From the NCBI GenBank assembly GCA_963755375.1, contig CAVWKG010000016.1:62001-126000 (forward strand): DNA of 64,000 nt, in the 5' to 3' direction. The stretch's first letter is position 1. Every line of letters begins with the position of its first letter. A program made the translations under genes and the position numbers. Shown piece by piece: positions 8,320 through 17,340 of this stretch. The DNA is from Bog-473 sp963755375 (lineage in GTDB: Bacteria > Actinomycetota > Acidimicrobiia > Acidimicrobiales > RAAP-2). The notes beneath the pieces are model-generated. The model was not told the origin of the DNA. It did no database searches and was given only the letters and a program-made list of their open reading frames with translations.

Positions 8320-8737
8320 GTCGGCTCCAGTCGTTGATGGGGTGCGTCCATGGAAGTCTTCCCAATCCCACCCCCGGCCAACCGCCACTGCCCGGCACCA
8401 AGCGAAGACAGCGGTTTTGAAATTCCGATCGGTGGGATCGGAAGCAGAGGTGAGTGCCTCACTTCTATGACGTTCTGGGTCGGCCGTTCGGAGGTCGAAT
8501 GGGGATTTTTCGTTGGCTTGCGGGTAGAAGAACAAACGTGACGGCGCAAGCAGGAAAGAGCGTGAACGTCGGCCATCTTCTGACCCCCTGGACTCTGGCT
8601 CCGCCATCCAACGGATCGTAACCATAACTATTCCGTCGCCTGCGTGGAGTCGACGATGCCATCGACAACAAACTCGATCACATGGATCTGCGGCGGCGGG
8701 TGCGTAAGTCGGGTCGACACCGCCAACGTCGGAACGG
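8320..8737. other. Divergent intergenic region
   Basis: This 418-bp stretch lies between a leftward ferritin-like gene and the rightward four-gene cluster. It should hold promoters for both. No gene is convincing; an open leftward frame runs through it to 8625 but reads as non-protein. Confidence 0.45.
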
Positions 8738-9781
8738 ATGGTTAGTTTGGCGCAGGGTCGGGTACTGCTCCCACATGAAGGCCACCGTTGTTTCGCTGGC
8801 GCAGAACGAGCGAGTCGCGGCGGGCGTGGGTTGAGGCCCTGGTTTGAGCTCAGAGAGATCGCAACTGGCTGCGGCTCTGTACTTCCGAGGCCCGGCTCGG
8901 GCGGTACGGCAACCCGCTTTCGGGCGCTCGCCGGTTGGGCCGCGCGGGACCTGTCGCTTGCTCGGTTAGTAGAGGGTCACGTGGACGCCCTCGCGATTCT
9001 CGCCGAAGCGGGCCGTGAGCCCATCGCGGGTGAAACCTACGGCGTCTGGGCAGCACGCCCTCCGTCAGGCACCGCGGCACGCCTGGCTGCGGATGGCTGG
9101 CACATGGCGGGGCAGAAGCCTTTCTGCTCCGGTAGCACCCGGATCGATCGGGCCCTCGTGACGGCAGAATGCGGGGACGGGTATCGGATGTTCGATATCT
9201 CGGTGCGCGACAACGTGGTTGGTGTGCGTCCTACATCCTGGCCGGCCGTGGGCATGACGGATTCCCTGAGTGAAACACTCGAGTTCGGGGGCCCACCCTT
9301 GGCGAAGAGTTCTACGGTCGGTCCGCCCAATTTCGATCTCGAGCGCCCAGGTTTCTGGTTCGGGGCGACCGGAGTCGCTGCTTGCTGGTACGGAGGTGCC
9401 CGAGGGCTGGTCGAACACGTGCTGCGAGGTATTGGTCCGAATCCATCGGAGCTCGTGGCGGCCGAACTCGGTCATGCCATAGCTCACGTCGATCTAATGC
9501 GCCGGGTGATTGAGCAGGCGGCCGAAGAGATTGATAATGACCCAGAAGACCACGCGGGTGGCGCCAGGCAACGGGCTCTCGTGATCCGACATGCCGTGCA
9601 CCATGCATCGCAGCAAGTGCTGGCGCACTCCGCCGCAGCTGGAGGAGCTGGACCCCTTTGTCACGACCTGGATCAGGCTCGACGAGCGGCCGATCTCTAT
9701 GTGTACATGGCTCAGCACCATGGCCCCCAAGATGCAAAAGTCCTCGGCCTTATGGCATGTGATGGCTGGCCGTGGAGCTAG
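8738..9781 (+). CDS. Acyl-CoA dehydrogenase-like flavoprotein
   Basis: This 347-residue protein resembles the acyl-CoA dehydrogenase fold: an N-terminal helical part (AARDLSLARLVEGHVDALAI), a middle beta domain (ARLAADGWHMAGQKPFCSGS, then VVGVRPTSWPAVGM) and a C-terminal helical domain. It is shorter than ordinary family members (about 380) and I cannot place the usual catalytic glutamate. It is therefore best seen as a specialised flavin enzyme. The first 30 residues are weakly protein-like, so the true start may be the TTG at 8831. It overlaps the next gene by 10 bp and leads a four-gene overlapping cluster. Confidence 0.78.
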   Translation: MVSLAQGRVLLPHEGHRCFAGAERASRGGRGLRPWFELREIATGCGSVLPRPGSGGTATRFRALAGWAARDLSLARLVEGHVDALAILAEAGREPIAGETYGVWAARPPSGTAARLAADGWHMAGQKPFCSGSTRIDRALVTAECGDGYRMFDISVRDNVVGVRPTSWPAVGMTDSLSETLEFGGPPLAKSSTVGPPNFDLERPGFWFGATGVAACWYGGARGLVEHVLRGIGPNPSELVAAELGHAIAHVDLMRRVIEQAAEEIDNDPEDHAGGARQRALVIRHAVHHASQQVLAHSAAAGGAGPLCHDLDQARRAADLYVYMAQHHGPQDAKVLGLMACDGWPWS

Positions 9782-10524
9782 TCGTCGACGAGGGACATCC
9801 GGGAACGGATGAGCAAACTTGGCTCGGCGCGAACAGGCTCGCAAAACTCCTCCCCCTACGCGAATGGCGACCGCGGCGGCTCGTTGTCCTGGCCCCGCAC
9901 CCCGACGACGAGGTCCTTGGAGCCGGAGGCCTGATTCAGCACATGGCGCGCTTCGGAGTCGAGGTCGTGGTGGTTGCCGTTACCGATGGCGAGGCATCAC
10001 ATCCCAGGGCGTGCGCTGCGGGTCATGACCTTGTGGTGCGGCGGATCACCGAGACGCATGTTGCTCTTCATCGGCTGGGTTGTGGGTCCCTGCGTGTTCA
10101 ACGTCTGCACCTGGTCGACGGGTGTGTGGCGGAGCAGCTCGAGAACCTGACGGACCTGCTCAGCTGCATGCTCGGGCCGAATGATCTTTGCGTGGCCCCG
10201 TGGAGCTCGGACGGCCACCCCGATCACGATGCGACGGGTCGCGCTGCCGTGGCGGCCGCCCACACGACTCGCACGCCGGTGCTTGAGTATCTGATCTGGG
10301 CTTGGCACTGGGCAGCACCAGAGAGTACGGACGTGCCCTGGCGGCGATGCAGGCGACTTGATCTGGAACGGCGACAAGCTGCTCGGAAGCGTTGGGCTTC
10401 GTACGCGTACACCTCGCAGATCAGGGCGTTCGGATCCGAGCACGACGGGCGACCGCTGTTGTCTGACGCGGTGCTACGGCGATTCTGGCGACCCTTCGAG
10501 GTATTCATCGAGGCAGGGCTATGA
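9772..10524 (+). CDS. PIG-L family (GlcNAc-PI/LmbE-like) deacetylase
   Basis: This 250-residue protein carries the zinc-binding motif of LmbE/PIG-L N-deacetylases, APHPDDEVLG (residues 41-50), with a downstream metal-ligand region HPDHDATGRAA. Family members remove N-acetyl groups from amino sugars, as MshB and Mca do in mycothiol metabolism. The gene starts at a GTG overlapping the preceding acyl-CoA-dehydrogenase-like gene and ends overlapping the methyltransferase gene by 4 bp, so all are translated together. The substrate is unknown; the glycosyltransferase in the cluster suggests an N-acetylated sugar or glycoconjugate. Confidence 0.87.
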   Translation: MELVVDEGHPGTDEQTWLGANRLAKLLPLREWRPRRLVVLAPHPDDEVLGAGGLIQHMARFGVEVVVVAVTDGEASHPRACAAGHDLVVRRITETHVALHRLGCGSLRVQRLHLVDGCVAEQLENLTDLLSCMLGPNDLCVAPWSSDGHPDHDATGRAAVAAAHTTRTPVLEYLIWAWHWAAPESTDVPWRRCRRLDLERRQAARKRWASYAYTSQIRAFGSEHDGRPLLSDAVLRRFWRPFEVFIEAGL

Positions 10525-11087
10525 CGTCGACGAACCGCTCGTACTTCGAAGAGATGTACCGCGATGACGCCGATCCCTGGGGTTTCGAAGGAAGCTCGTA
10601 CGAACAGCGAAAGTATGGCGTGACCGTCGCCAGTTTGCCGCGCTCGCGCTATCGCTCGGCGTTCGAGCCCGGATGCTCCGTTGGAGTCCTGAGCGAGCTG
10701 TTAGCTGCTCGCTGTGACCAGCTGCTCTCGAGCGACATCATGCCTTGTGCTGTAGAGCGGGCCGCGATGCGGCTCCGAGGGGCGTCCCACGTTCGGGTTG
10801 AGGAGCGTTGTGTTCCAGACCAGTGGCCAGCTGGACCTTTCGATCTCGTGGTGCTCAGCGAGATCGCCTACTACTTCGACGTCACTGATCTTCGTCGTGT
10901 CATGTCATGCGTCATGCGCTCCACCACGCTGGGATCCCATGTCGTCGGTGTCCATTGGCGCGGCGTGACGGACTACCCTCTCACCGGGGAGCGCAGTCAC
11001 CGCATCATCGGCGACACCCTGGGTCTCGTGACCGTCGTGCACCACATTGAAGAGGAGTTTGTGCTTGATGTCTGGGAGCGACATTGA
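10521..11087 (+). CDS. Class I SAM-dependent methyltransferase (NodS-like)
   Basis: This 188-residue protein fits the NodS-type small methyltransferases. The N-terminus has the family look (SYFEEMYRDDADPWGF; YEQRKYGVTVASL). SAM motif I is FEPGCSVGVLSE, followed by the acidic SSDIMPCAVERA and motif LVVLSEIAYYF. NodS N-methylates a deacetylated glucosamine of Nod factor, which is suggestive because a PIG-L deacetylase gene precedes it. The ATG overlaps the deacetylase stop, and its own stop overlaps the TTG of the glycosyltransferase (4 bp each). Confidence 0.85.
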   Translation: MTSTNRSYFEEMYRDDADPWGFEGSSYEQRKYGVTVASLPRSRYRSAFEPGCSVGVLSELLAARCDQLLSSDIMPCAVERAAMRLRGASHVRVEERCVPDQWPAGPFDLVVLSEIAYYFDVTDLRRVMSCVMRSTTLGSHVVGVHWRGVTDYPLTGERSHRIIGDTLGLVTVVHHIEEEFVLDVWERH

Positions 11088-11806
11088 GTCACGGCGGTCG
11101 TCAGCGTTCGATAGCCGCCGTAGGTATCGTGCTTCCAGTCCACGACGAAGAAGATCTGCTCCCCGGTGCACTGCAGTCACTTGAGCTGGCGGTAGACGAG
11201 CTCGCCACTTCAATCTCATGCCGTGTGGCCGTCGTGCTCGATAGTTGTAGGGACGCCAGCTCGGCCATCGCAGGTTGCTGGGCTGGCCGTTCCGGCGCGC
11301 TCGTAATCCACCAAGAATGCGGGAGCGTTGGGCTGGCTCGCCGAGTCGGGAGCCTTGCACTTCTGGCACGCTGGCCCGAGGTGGACCTCGCTCAGATCTG
11401 GCTGGCGACTACAGATGCTGATTCGCGTGTCCCGGAGGACTGGCTCACTGTCCAGCTGAATGCTCACATGTCAGGCGTCGATTTGTGGGCGGGAAGGGTC
11501 CAGGTTGGCGAGGAGAGCGCTACGGTACTGAGGTGGACCGAGCGCTACAAGGTAGAGCGGAAACCAATTCATGGCGCGAGCCTTGGCTTTAGCGGCGCAA
11601 TGTACACGGAACTGGGGGGATTCCGCAGCTTGCCGAGCGGTGAAGATCGCGACCTCCATCATCGAGCCATGGCTGCAGGCTTCCGCATACGACATGATTC
11701 TCAAGGGACGGTAACGACAAGTTCTCGACGGCATGGGCGCGCGCCTGAAGGTTTCGCGGGCGTGCTCGAGATTATCGAGAAAAAGGAGCTTGAGGCGACG
11801 GCCTAA
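11084..11806 (+). CDS. Family 2 glycosyltransferase
   Basis: This 240-residue protein is a GT-A-fold family 2 glycosyltransferase: VGIVLPVHDEEDLLPGAL at the N-terminus, an acidic VVLDSCRDAS stretch, the metal/nucleotide motif LATTDADSRVPEDW, and an acceptor-side LPSGEDRDLHHRA like the usual ED motif. It begins at TTG overlapping the methyltransferase stop. It has no membrane helices, so it works in the cytoplasm. It closes the four-gene cluster; 140 bp follow before a convergent gene. Confidence 0.84.
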   Translation: MSHGGRQRSIAAVGIVLPVHDEEDLLPGALQSLELAVDELATSISCRVAVVLDSCRDASSAIAGCWAGRSGALVIHQECGSVGLARRVGSLALLARWPEVDLAQIWLATTDADSRVPEDWLTVQLNAHMSGVDLWAGRVQVGEESATVLRWTERYKVERKPIHGASLGFSGAMYTELGGFRSLPSGEDRDLHHRAMAAGFRIRHDSQGTVTTSSRRHGRAPEGFAGVLEIIEKKELEATA

Positions 11807-11946
11807 CGGCAGATTGGCAGAGAAGGATGCGAACCGCCGTCCAGTTGGGACCGTTTGACTGCAGCCGCTGCCGTGGGGGGCTTTACCGGCGACAAGGAAT
11901 GGCTGCGATTGACCCTCTCGACACTAGACCGTAGACTCCGCGTCTT

Positions 11947-14900
11947 TCAGTTGAGATCCGCAAGAGCCGACGAGGCGCGTCGAGCGATAGTCCCGTACCC
12001 GTGCGTCGTTCCTGCAGCCTGCGCTCTCGTGAGCAACTCACGTGCCCTTTCAGGGTCGCCCGGATCACGGCGTTCCAACAGCATCCTTCCCCAGGAAAGG
12101 TCAGACCGGGCGGCAAAGAACTTGGCGCCAACCCGGTCACTGATCGTGGCAGCATGCGAGAAATACGACTCGGCCTCGCTAAAACGACGAAGGACCGTTG
12201 CCAGGCCACCGAGCGTGCGGCTTATCGGGCCAGATGTGGCGATGTCGGTGTAGAGCCACTGGTCTGCGAAGGCACATAGGCGTTCGAACATTGGACCGGC
12301 AAACTCGGGTTCTCGGAGCTCAACGGCCGCGTCAGCATACGCAATCATCCCGGTGAGCCATGTTGGATCAAGTGGGAGATCGAACCCGGCGGTCGCGAAT
12401 CCCTCCAAGAGCTGCCGGGATTCCTCAGCGTGTTCCGCTTCCGAATGTGCCAGAGCAAGAACCGCGACGAACACGGGTAAGCCGGGATTGTCGTCGATTG
12501 TCTGCACGATCATCGGGATCAGATCACCCAATGTTCCGCGCCACAGACTCACCATGATGAACTGCGCGCCGAAGATGACAGCGGCGTCCGGCTGACCACC
12601 ATCGATGCCGATCTGAAGGGCTTCCGTTGCCCACCTTTCCGCCTCGTCGGCGTCTCCCGCGATCAGGGCCCTCGTTGCACGCTGGAGCGTGTGTACCCAC
12701 GTCAGAAAGGGCTGATCCAGCTGCTCGACGAGAGGGCTCTTTATTTCAAAACAGCGGTCCATCTCAACAATGTCTCCCGAACACGCGGCGGTGAACCGAC
12801 GACCACTTGCAGCAGAACAGAGCAGGAGGGGATCGCCGATACGTTGGGCCCGGACGAGAGCGTCAGAGGTGCGGGCAAGGGACCACTGAAGCAAGGACGG
12901 CACCGCGAGCGGGAGCGAGACGTGGTTCAGAACTCGTACGATGGTGACATCATCGCCACTGTGCAAGGCCACAGCGATCGCCTCGTCGGCAAGGTCTTTG
13001 CGGCGATCAAGTGGGCTCCCAATTGTCTGTTCGGAGCACAACATGGCCAGCAGAAGCGCCCGCTCTGGACGCTGAGCGGGGAGTCGAGCCAGGGCGATCT
13101 CCAATACTTCGACCTTCTCCGCATCAATGGTATCGACAGTGCTGAACGTCCCTCGGTCATTGGCCAGAGTTGCCGCGACCAGTCGATCAGTATCGCCAAT
13201 AGCGATTGCCCGCCGCGCCGCGCCGAGAAGAGTGTCACGAAACCCGGGATCTCCCGTCTGGCGCTGAGCGGTCCCGAGTCCAATACGAAGATCGAGACCG
13301 AGCTCCTCGTCCGGATCGTCGACGCGTGTCCAGATATCGAGCGCCTGCGAATAGTAACGAAGTGCTTCGTCAGGAGCTAGTCCGATCAGCGCCGCATCGG
13401 CGGCTTGGCGTGAGTATTCGATCGCCTTCATGAGGTCCACCGGTTGAGTAGCACTGAACCAGTGGCGGGCAAGTTCGCCGACCCGCGCTCCTGGCCGTTC
13501 GCCGCAGAGTTCCTCCAAAGCTTCTGCGACGTGTCGATGCGCATGAGCTCGGCGCGTGGGACCAAGGTCCTCGTACAGAGTGTGCTGAATGAGGGCGTGG
13601 GCGAAGATGTAGCGACCGGCGGCATTTGAAAGCTCGCGCACCAGCGCGGCCCCCGCCGCGGCGTCGAGGATGTCGAGCATTTCCTCTTCCGTGAGCCCTG
13701 TGGCACGGCCCAGCACCTCGAGATCGAAATCCCGACCGATGACCGCTGCCATGGACAACATGTGTTCGGCCGCTGGTCCCAGTCGTCCGACCCGTGCCCC
13801 TATCACCACGCGCACGCTTTCAGGCAGGGCTATCTGTTCGGGGGGCCCTTGCGCGGTCCATCGTCCCGCGGTGTCCTGGTAGATGGCACCGGTCTCTGAG
13901 AGGTGTCGCAGAACCTCGCTCACGAAGAATGGGTTGCCGTCGGTCTCGTTATGGACAGCGTGGGCGAGCGCCACCCCGGCGTCATCCATAGCCTGACCCG
14001 CTGCCGCCTCCATGAGAGAAAGCACCCCGAGGTCATCGAGCCCGGTCATTTCGATGCGCGAGACGCCACTCTGTCGGTGCAGCGCGGCGAGGGTCTCGAC
14101 GAGGGGGTGGGTTCTCGACAACTCACTGTCGCGATATGTCGCGATCACGAGCACCCGGATCACTTGCTCGGCCGCGATCAGGTGCCGCAGAAGCAGCAAA
14201 CTTCCTCTGTCGGCCCATTGCAGGTCCTCAAGGACAAGCACGACTGGCTGGTCTTCTGATGCCCTGGCTAACAGCCGGACCACTGCGGCGAAGAGCAGGA
14301 AACGCTCGGTGTCGGCGTCAGTGGCCTTCGAGTCAGGAAGTTCAGGGAGCCTCCGAGAGAGAGCTGGAACCAGTCGAACCAGATCCGCTCCCTGCTCTTC
14401 GACAAGAGCGAGGAGCCGGTCCTCGGCGGCGTGCGTGACGTAGTGGTTCAGGGCCTCGGCGAAGAGCTGGTAAGGGGTTGCGAGGTCCTCTTCGCAGTGT
14501 CCGAAGAGGACACAGGCCCCATCTCCTGACGCGGCCCGTGCCGCCTCGGCCACCAGCGCCGTCTTGCCGACACCAGCCTCACCCGAGATAAGCAGAACCT
14601 CGCGCACCTGGTCTCCGGCGATGCGCTTGTTGGCGCCGGCAAGCAGTTGTAGCTCCGTCTCTCGTCCGATCACGCCGACCGTGGGTCGTACGGCCAGACG
14701 GCTTGGGAGCGGGATGCAGAGGCCCGGATCCACTCCCGTGAGCGGCTCCCAGAGGACCTCAACGGTCTCGACCGGATCGGACAACCCCTTCAGACGGAAT
14801 TCACCAAGAGGACGGCACTGGTGGCTGTTGCGGCGACCGGCCATCAAACGCACGACGTTGGCAGCGAGGATCTGGCCCCTGTCGCAGCTGGCGCAGAGCC

Positions 14901-15252
14901 GAGCTGCCTCGATCACTGGATCGCCAAAGTAGTCGTCGCCCTCTCTGGCGACCTCGCCTTGGCTCAAGCCAACCCGCAGGCCGACCGCCAGGTCACGGCC
15001 ACGATTGTCCCGTTCGACGCCCTGCTGCATGGCGACCCCGCAGGCCAGTGCCGCTGATGCGGAGTCGAAGACCACCATGAGCCCGTCACCCAGGTTCTTC
15101 ACCTCGGTGCCACCCGTCTCGGCCAAGGCCTGGCGCAAAATTGAGAAGTGCCCGCGACGGTCCTCGTCTGCCTCCTCGGGCGAAAGCCGCTGGGACCGCT
15201 CCGTGGAACTCACCACATCGGTGAACAGGATCGCTACGTTCTGGGTGGTCAT
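11947..15252 (-). CDS. Cyclase-homology/AAA-ATPase/TPR regulator
   Basis: This 1101-residue protein has three parts. Residues 1-170 are a class III nucleotide cyclase domain with metal-binding aspartates Asp12 (FTDVVSS) and Asp56 (NLGDG), Lys52 and Arg118. Residues about 190-500 are an AAA-type STAND ATPase with Walker A SGEAGVGKTALV and Walker B VVLVLEDLQWAD. The remainder is helical TPR-like repeat to the C-terminus. The transition-state Asn of active cyclases is replaced by Ile114 in VIEAARL. Such fusions are abundant in actinobacteria and may be signalling ATPases rather than cyclases. The ATG at 15252 begins right at the cyclase domain. Confidence 0.9.
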   Translation of the reverse strand: MTTQNVAILFTDVVSSTERSQRLSPEEADEDRRGHFSILRQALAETGGTEVKNLGDGLMVVFDSASAALACGVAMQQGVERDNRGRDLAVGLRVGLSQGEVAREGDDYFGDPVIEAARLCASCDRGQILAANVVRLMAGRRNSHQCRPLGEFRLKGLSDPVETVEVLWEPLTGVDPGLCIPLPSRLAVRPTVGVIGRETELQLLAGANKRIAGDQVREVLLISGEAGVGKTALVAEAARAASGDGACVLFGHCEEDLATPYQLFAEALNHYVTHAAEDRLLALVEEQGADLVRLVPALSRRLPELPDSKATDADTERFLLFAAVVRLLARASEDQPVVLVLEDLQWADRGSLLLLRHLIAAEQVIRVLVIATYRDSELSRTHPLVETLAALHRQSGVSRIEMTGLDDLGVLSLMEAAAGQAMDDAGVALAHAVHNETDGNPFFVSEVLRHLSETGAIYQDTAGRWTAQGPPEQIALPESVRVVIGARVGRLGPAAEHMLSMAAVIGRDFDLEVLGRATGLTEEEMLDILDAAAGAALVRELSNAAGRYIFAHALIQHTLYEDLGPTRRAHAHRHVAEALEELCGERPGARVGELARHWFSATQPVDLMKAIEYSRQAADAALIGLAPDEALRYYSQALDIWTRVDDPDEELGLDLRIGLGTAQRQTGDPGFRDTLLGAARRAIAIGDTDRLVAATLANDRGTFSTVDTIDAEKVEVLEIALARLPAQRPERALLLAMLCSEQTIGSPLDRRKDLADEAIAVALHSGDDVTIVRVLNHVSLPLAVPSLLQWSLARTSDALVRAQRIGDPLLLCSAASGRRFTAACSGDIVEMDRCFEIKSPLVEQLDQPFLTWVHTLQRATRALIAGDADEAERWATEALQIGIDGGQPDAAVIFGAQFIMVSLWRGTLGDLIPMIVQTIDDNPGLPVFVAVLALAHSEAEHAEESRQLLEGFATAGFDLPLDPTWLTGMIAYADAAVELREPEFAGPMFERLCAFADQWLYTDIATSGPISRTLGGLATVLRRFSEAESYFSHAATISDRVGAKFFAARSDLSWGRMLLERRDPGDPERARELLTRAQAAGTTHGYGTIARRASSALADLN

Positions 15253-15547
15253 CGCCGACGCCCTTCTGCCAGCATGGTCTTACCGTAGCGACGGCTGGCA
15301 ACGACTGCCCGATCTCTTCTTACGCCGGAAGGCGCCCTTTGAGCCAGCAAAAGGTCGACCTGACCCGATAGGCACTCCGCGTCGTCGACTGCCCGTGACC
15401 GGCCAGGCCTTGAGCAGCCTGTAAGCGAGTTTTTCGAGCTGGTGGATCGCCATGGTCGCAGGATGCACTTCGAAGGCGTCAAAAGGTTCGGCTTCGATGA
15501 TCCTCTAGTGATCGTGGGGGTGGCGGGACGACGCAGCGCCAGGGACG

Positions 15548-16864
15548 CTATGGGCTGTTCCCCCGGACCAGGTCCTCTGCGGCCGCCTTGGCCGACGGCT
15601 TTCGCTCCAGCCGCTCGCAGAGCAATGCCCCGCACAAGGAACCGTTCCCCGATCTGGCGGCAGCGGCCAGAAGCGTGAGGTCGACGATGTCGCGCTGCGC
15701 GTTGCTACCCCCCACCATGTGTGCCTTCGGGCGGCTGTCGAGGAGCCGGCGCACGGCGCCGGCCGGGTCTCCCTGCGCAAAGGCGTGGAAGCCCTCGAGG
15801 AGCCCCAGTCCGGCGCCGTCGATCGCGCGGCGATTGGTTCCGGTCGCCTCGAACCGGTTCGCCAGACTGATCCTTTCACACTCCTTCCTGCGGCCGGCGA
15901 GCCCGGCGACCATGACGGCATGCCAGTCATTGAAGACATAGACGGGCGTTCCGAGGAGAGCCAAGACATCGTCGGCCAGTTCGGCGGCGCGACCCTCGAC
16001 GTCCACGCCGAAGAGGTGCAGCCTCCAGAGGAGAGACGCTGCGTCAACGACGTCGAGCCATTCGTTCGATCGTGTCTGGCGGATTCTGCCGTCGTAGAGG
16101 GCGACGACCTCGTCGAGAGCACCGAGCTCCAGGTGGTACAGCGCGCGATGCCACCAATTGTGGACGGCGAAGTAGCTCCCGCCCCAGTTCTCGACGGTCC
16201 CGGCCAGGAACTCGATTCCGTCGTGCTGCGCTCCTTCCATCTCGAAGACGTGCGCCAGTGCATGGACCGCCCAGACGTCCCGGGGATTGTCCCCGAGCGC
16301 AGCGCGGGCCCGCTCCTCGGCTTCGACGTAGAGGCCGTTCTCCTCCAGCCCGAAGGCGTACATCCCCTGCACGTACCCCCAACCGGGCCGATCCTGGGGC
16401 CAGGCGCGCAGGACTCGCTCGACGACCCCACGCAGGCCCTGCTTGTCTCCGAGGAAGAAATACAGGTCCTGTGCCACCTTGAGGGCGAGAAGATCGCGCG
16501 GATCGTGGATGAGGGCTCGTTCGAGGAAGTTGACGGCGCGCTCCCATTCGCCTCTGGCCCAGGACTGCGCGGCCAGCACATGGAGGAGCTCGCGTTCGCC
16601 GGCGCCGAGGTTCCAGGCGTCGAGTCCCATGACGAGATTCCCCGCCGTCTCGAATCCCGACTCGGCGGTCGAGTACAGCGCCAGGTATGCCTGCAGGACG
16701 CGAGCGAGGACGAGATCGGGGTCGGCCGCCGCCGCGTCGGCGAGAGCCACGGGCTCGCCGCTCAAGGAGACCAGATCCTCAACGGCGCGCTCGAGCAACG
16801 CAACGGAATCCCGGTCGGCTGCGAACACCGGGCTACCCCACCTGTCGACGAATGCGTCGCTCAA
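15548..16864 (-). CDS. TPR protein of the TTC38-like family
   Basis: This 438-residue protein is built of helical tetratricopeptide-like repeats (for example WERAVNFLERALIHDPRD; NGLYVEAEERARAALGDNPRDVWAVHALAHVFEMEG). The WAVHALAHVFEM, ENWGGSYFAVHNWWH and VFNDWHAVM segments resemble TTC38-like proteins found in bacteria and eukaryotes. No enzymatic role is known. I prefer the TTG at 16864, with GAGGAG about 8 bp upstream, because the frame's extension to 16984 is not protein-like. A decayed monooxygenase gene lies just upstream. Confidence 0.78.
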   Translation of the reverse strand: MSDAFVDRWGSPVFAADRDSVALLERAVEDLVSLSGEPVALADAAAADPDLVLARVLQAYLALYSTAESGFETAGNLVMGLDAWNLGAGERELLHVLAAQSWARGEWERAVNFLERALIHDPRDLLALKVAQDLYFFLGDKQGLRGVVERVLRAWPQDRPGWGYVQGMYAFGLEENGLYVEAEERARAALGDNPRDVWAVHALAHVFEMEGAQHDGIEFLAGTVENWGGSYFAVHNWWHRALYHLELGALDEVVALYDGRIRQTRSNEWLDVVDAASLLWRLHLFGVDVEGRAAELADDVLALLGTPVYVFNDWHAVMVAGLAGRRKECERISLANRFEATGTNRRAIDGAGLGLLEGFHAFAQGDPAGAVRRLLDSRPKAHMVGGSNAQRDIVDLTLLAAAARSGNGSLCGALLCERLERKPSAKAAAEDLVRGNSP

Positions 16865-16889
16865 CGGTGTCTCCTCTGGTTCACCACGA

Positions 16890-17312
16890 TCATCCCACAG
16901 AGTGTCGTGCCACACCGGCGAGCGGGGCAAGTGTGGCGCACCACTCCTGTGCCAGCAGGATGAGGGATTGCCTGCGGTCCTCATGACTGTGTGTGATTGT
17001 GGTCACGATGCGCTCATCAGCTGCGGTGGCCTCTTGCAGCTGTGCAAGCCTTTGCGTCACCGCCTTGGGCGATCCGACGAACTGCGTGTCGACCCGATCA
17101 CGCACGAGCGCGTGGTCGGCTTCGTTCCACGAATACCGTCTCGTCTCGTCAGGGCCGGGGAACGGCATCGCGCCGTCGCCCTTTCGAATGCTTCTCACCC
17201 AGAGCGCGTAGCCGGCGGCGAGCTCCCTGGCGGTCTCGGCGCCGGGACCGTGTCCCCAATAAACTACCAATCCAATCGGAAATATAGTATTATGTCCGTC
17301 GGGCGGACGCAA
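16890..17312 (-). pseudogene. 3' remnant of a luciferase-like flavin monooxygenase
   Basis: The 140 codons read as the C-terminal third of an LLM-class flavin-dependent oxidoreductase: ARELAAGYALWVRSIRKGDG, then FVGSPKAVTQRLAQLQEATAADERIVTT and SLILLAQEW. Intact members are about 330 residues, so the flavin-binding N-terminal two thirds are missing. The frame opens near 17312 with no suitable start and abuts the promoter area of the carbonic anhydrase gene. It looks like a 5' deletion, possibly from the event that placed the carbonic anhydrase gene here. A functional short protein is unlikely. Confidence 0.72.
17284..17289 (+). promoter_or_regulatory. Candidate -10 element for the carbonic anhydrase gene
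   Basis: An AT-rich patch, unusual in this GC-rich window, contains TATAGT about 50 bp before the carbonic anhydrase start. It fits a sigma-70 -10 box; no clear -35 is visible. Confidence 0.3.
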
Positions 17313-17340
17313 CGGCGAGAGAACCCCAAGAGGCAGGTTG

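Noticed and set aside
8320..8625. About 100-codon extension of the short ferritin-like gene
   Set aside because: Composition unlike protein; the GTG at 8319 has GGAG at proper spacing and is followed at once by ferritin helices.
15505..16581. Leftward 358-codon frame within the TPR gene
   Set aside because: Ser/Arg/Pro-rich alternative frame; the overlapping TTC38-like frame shows real repeats.
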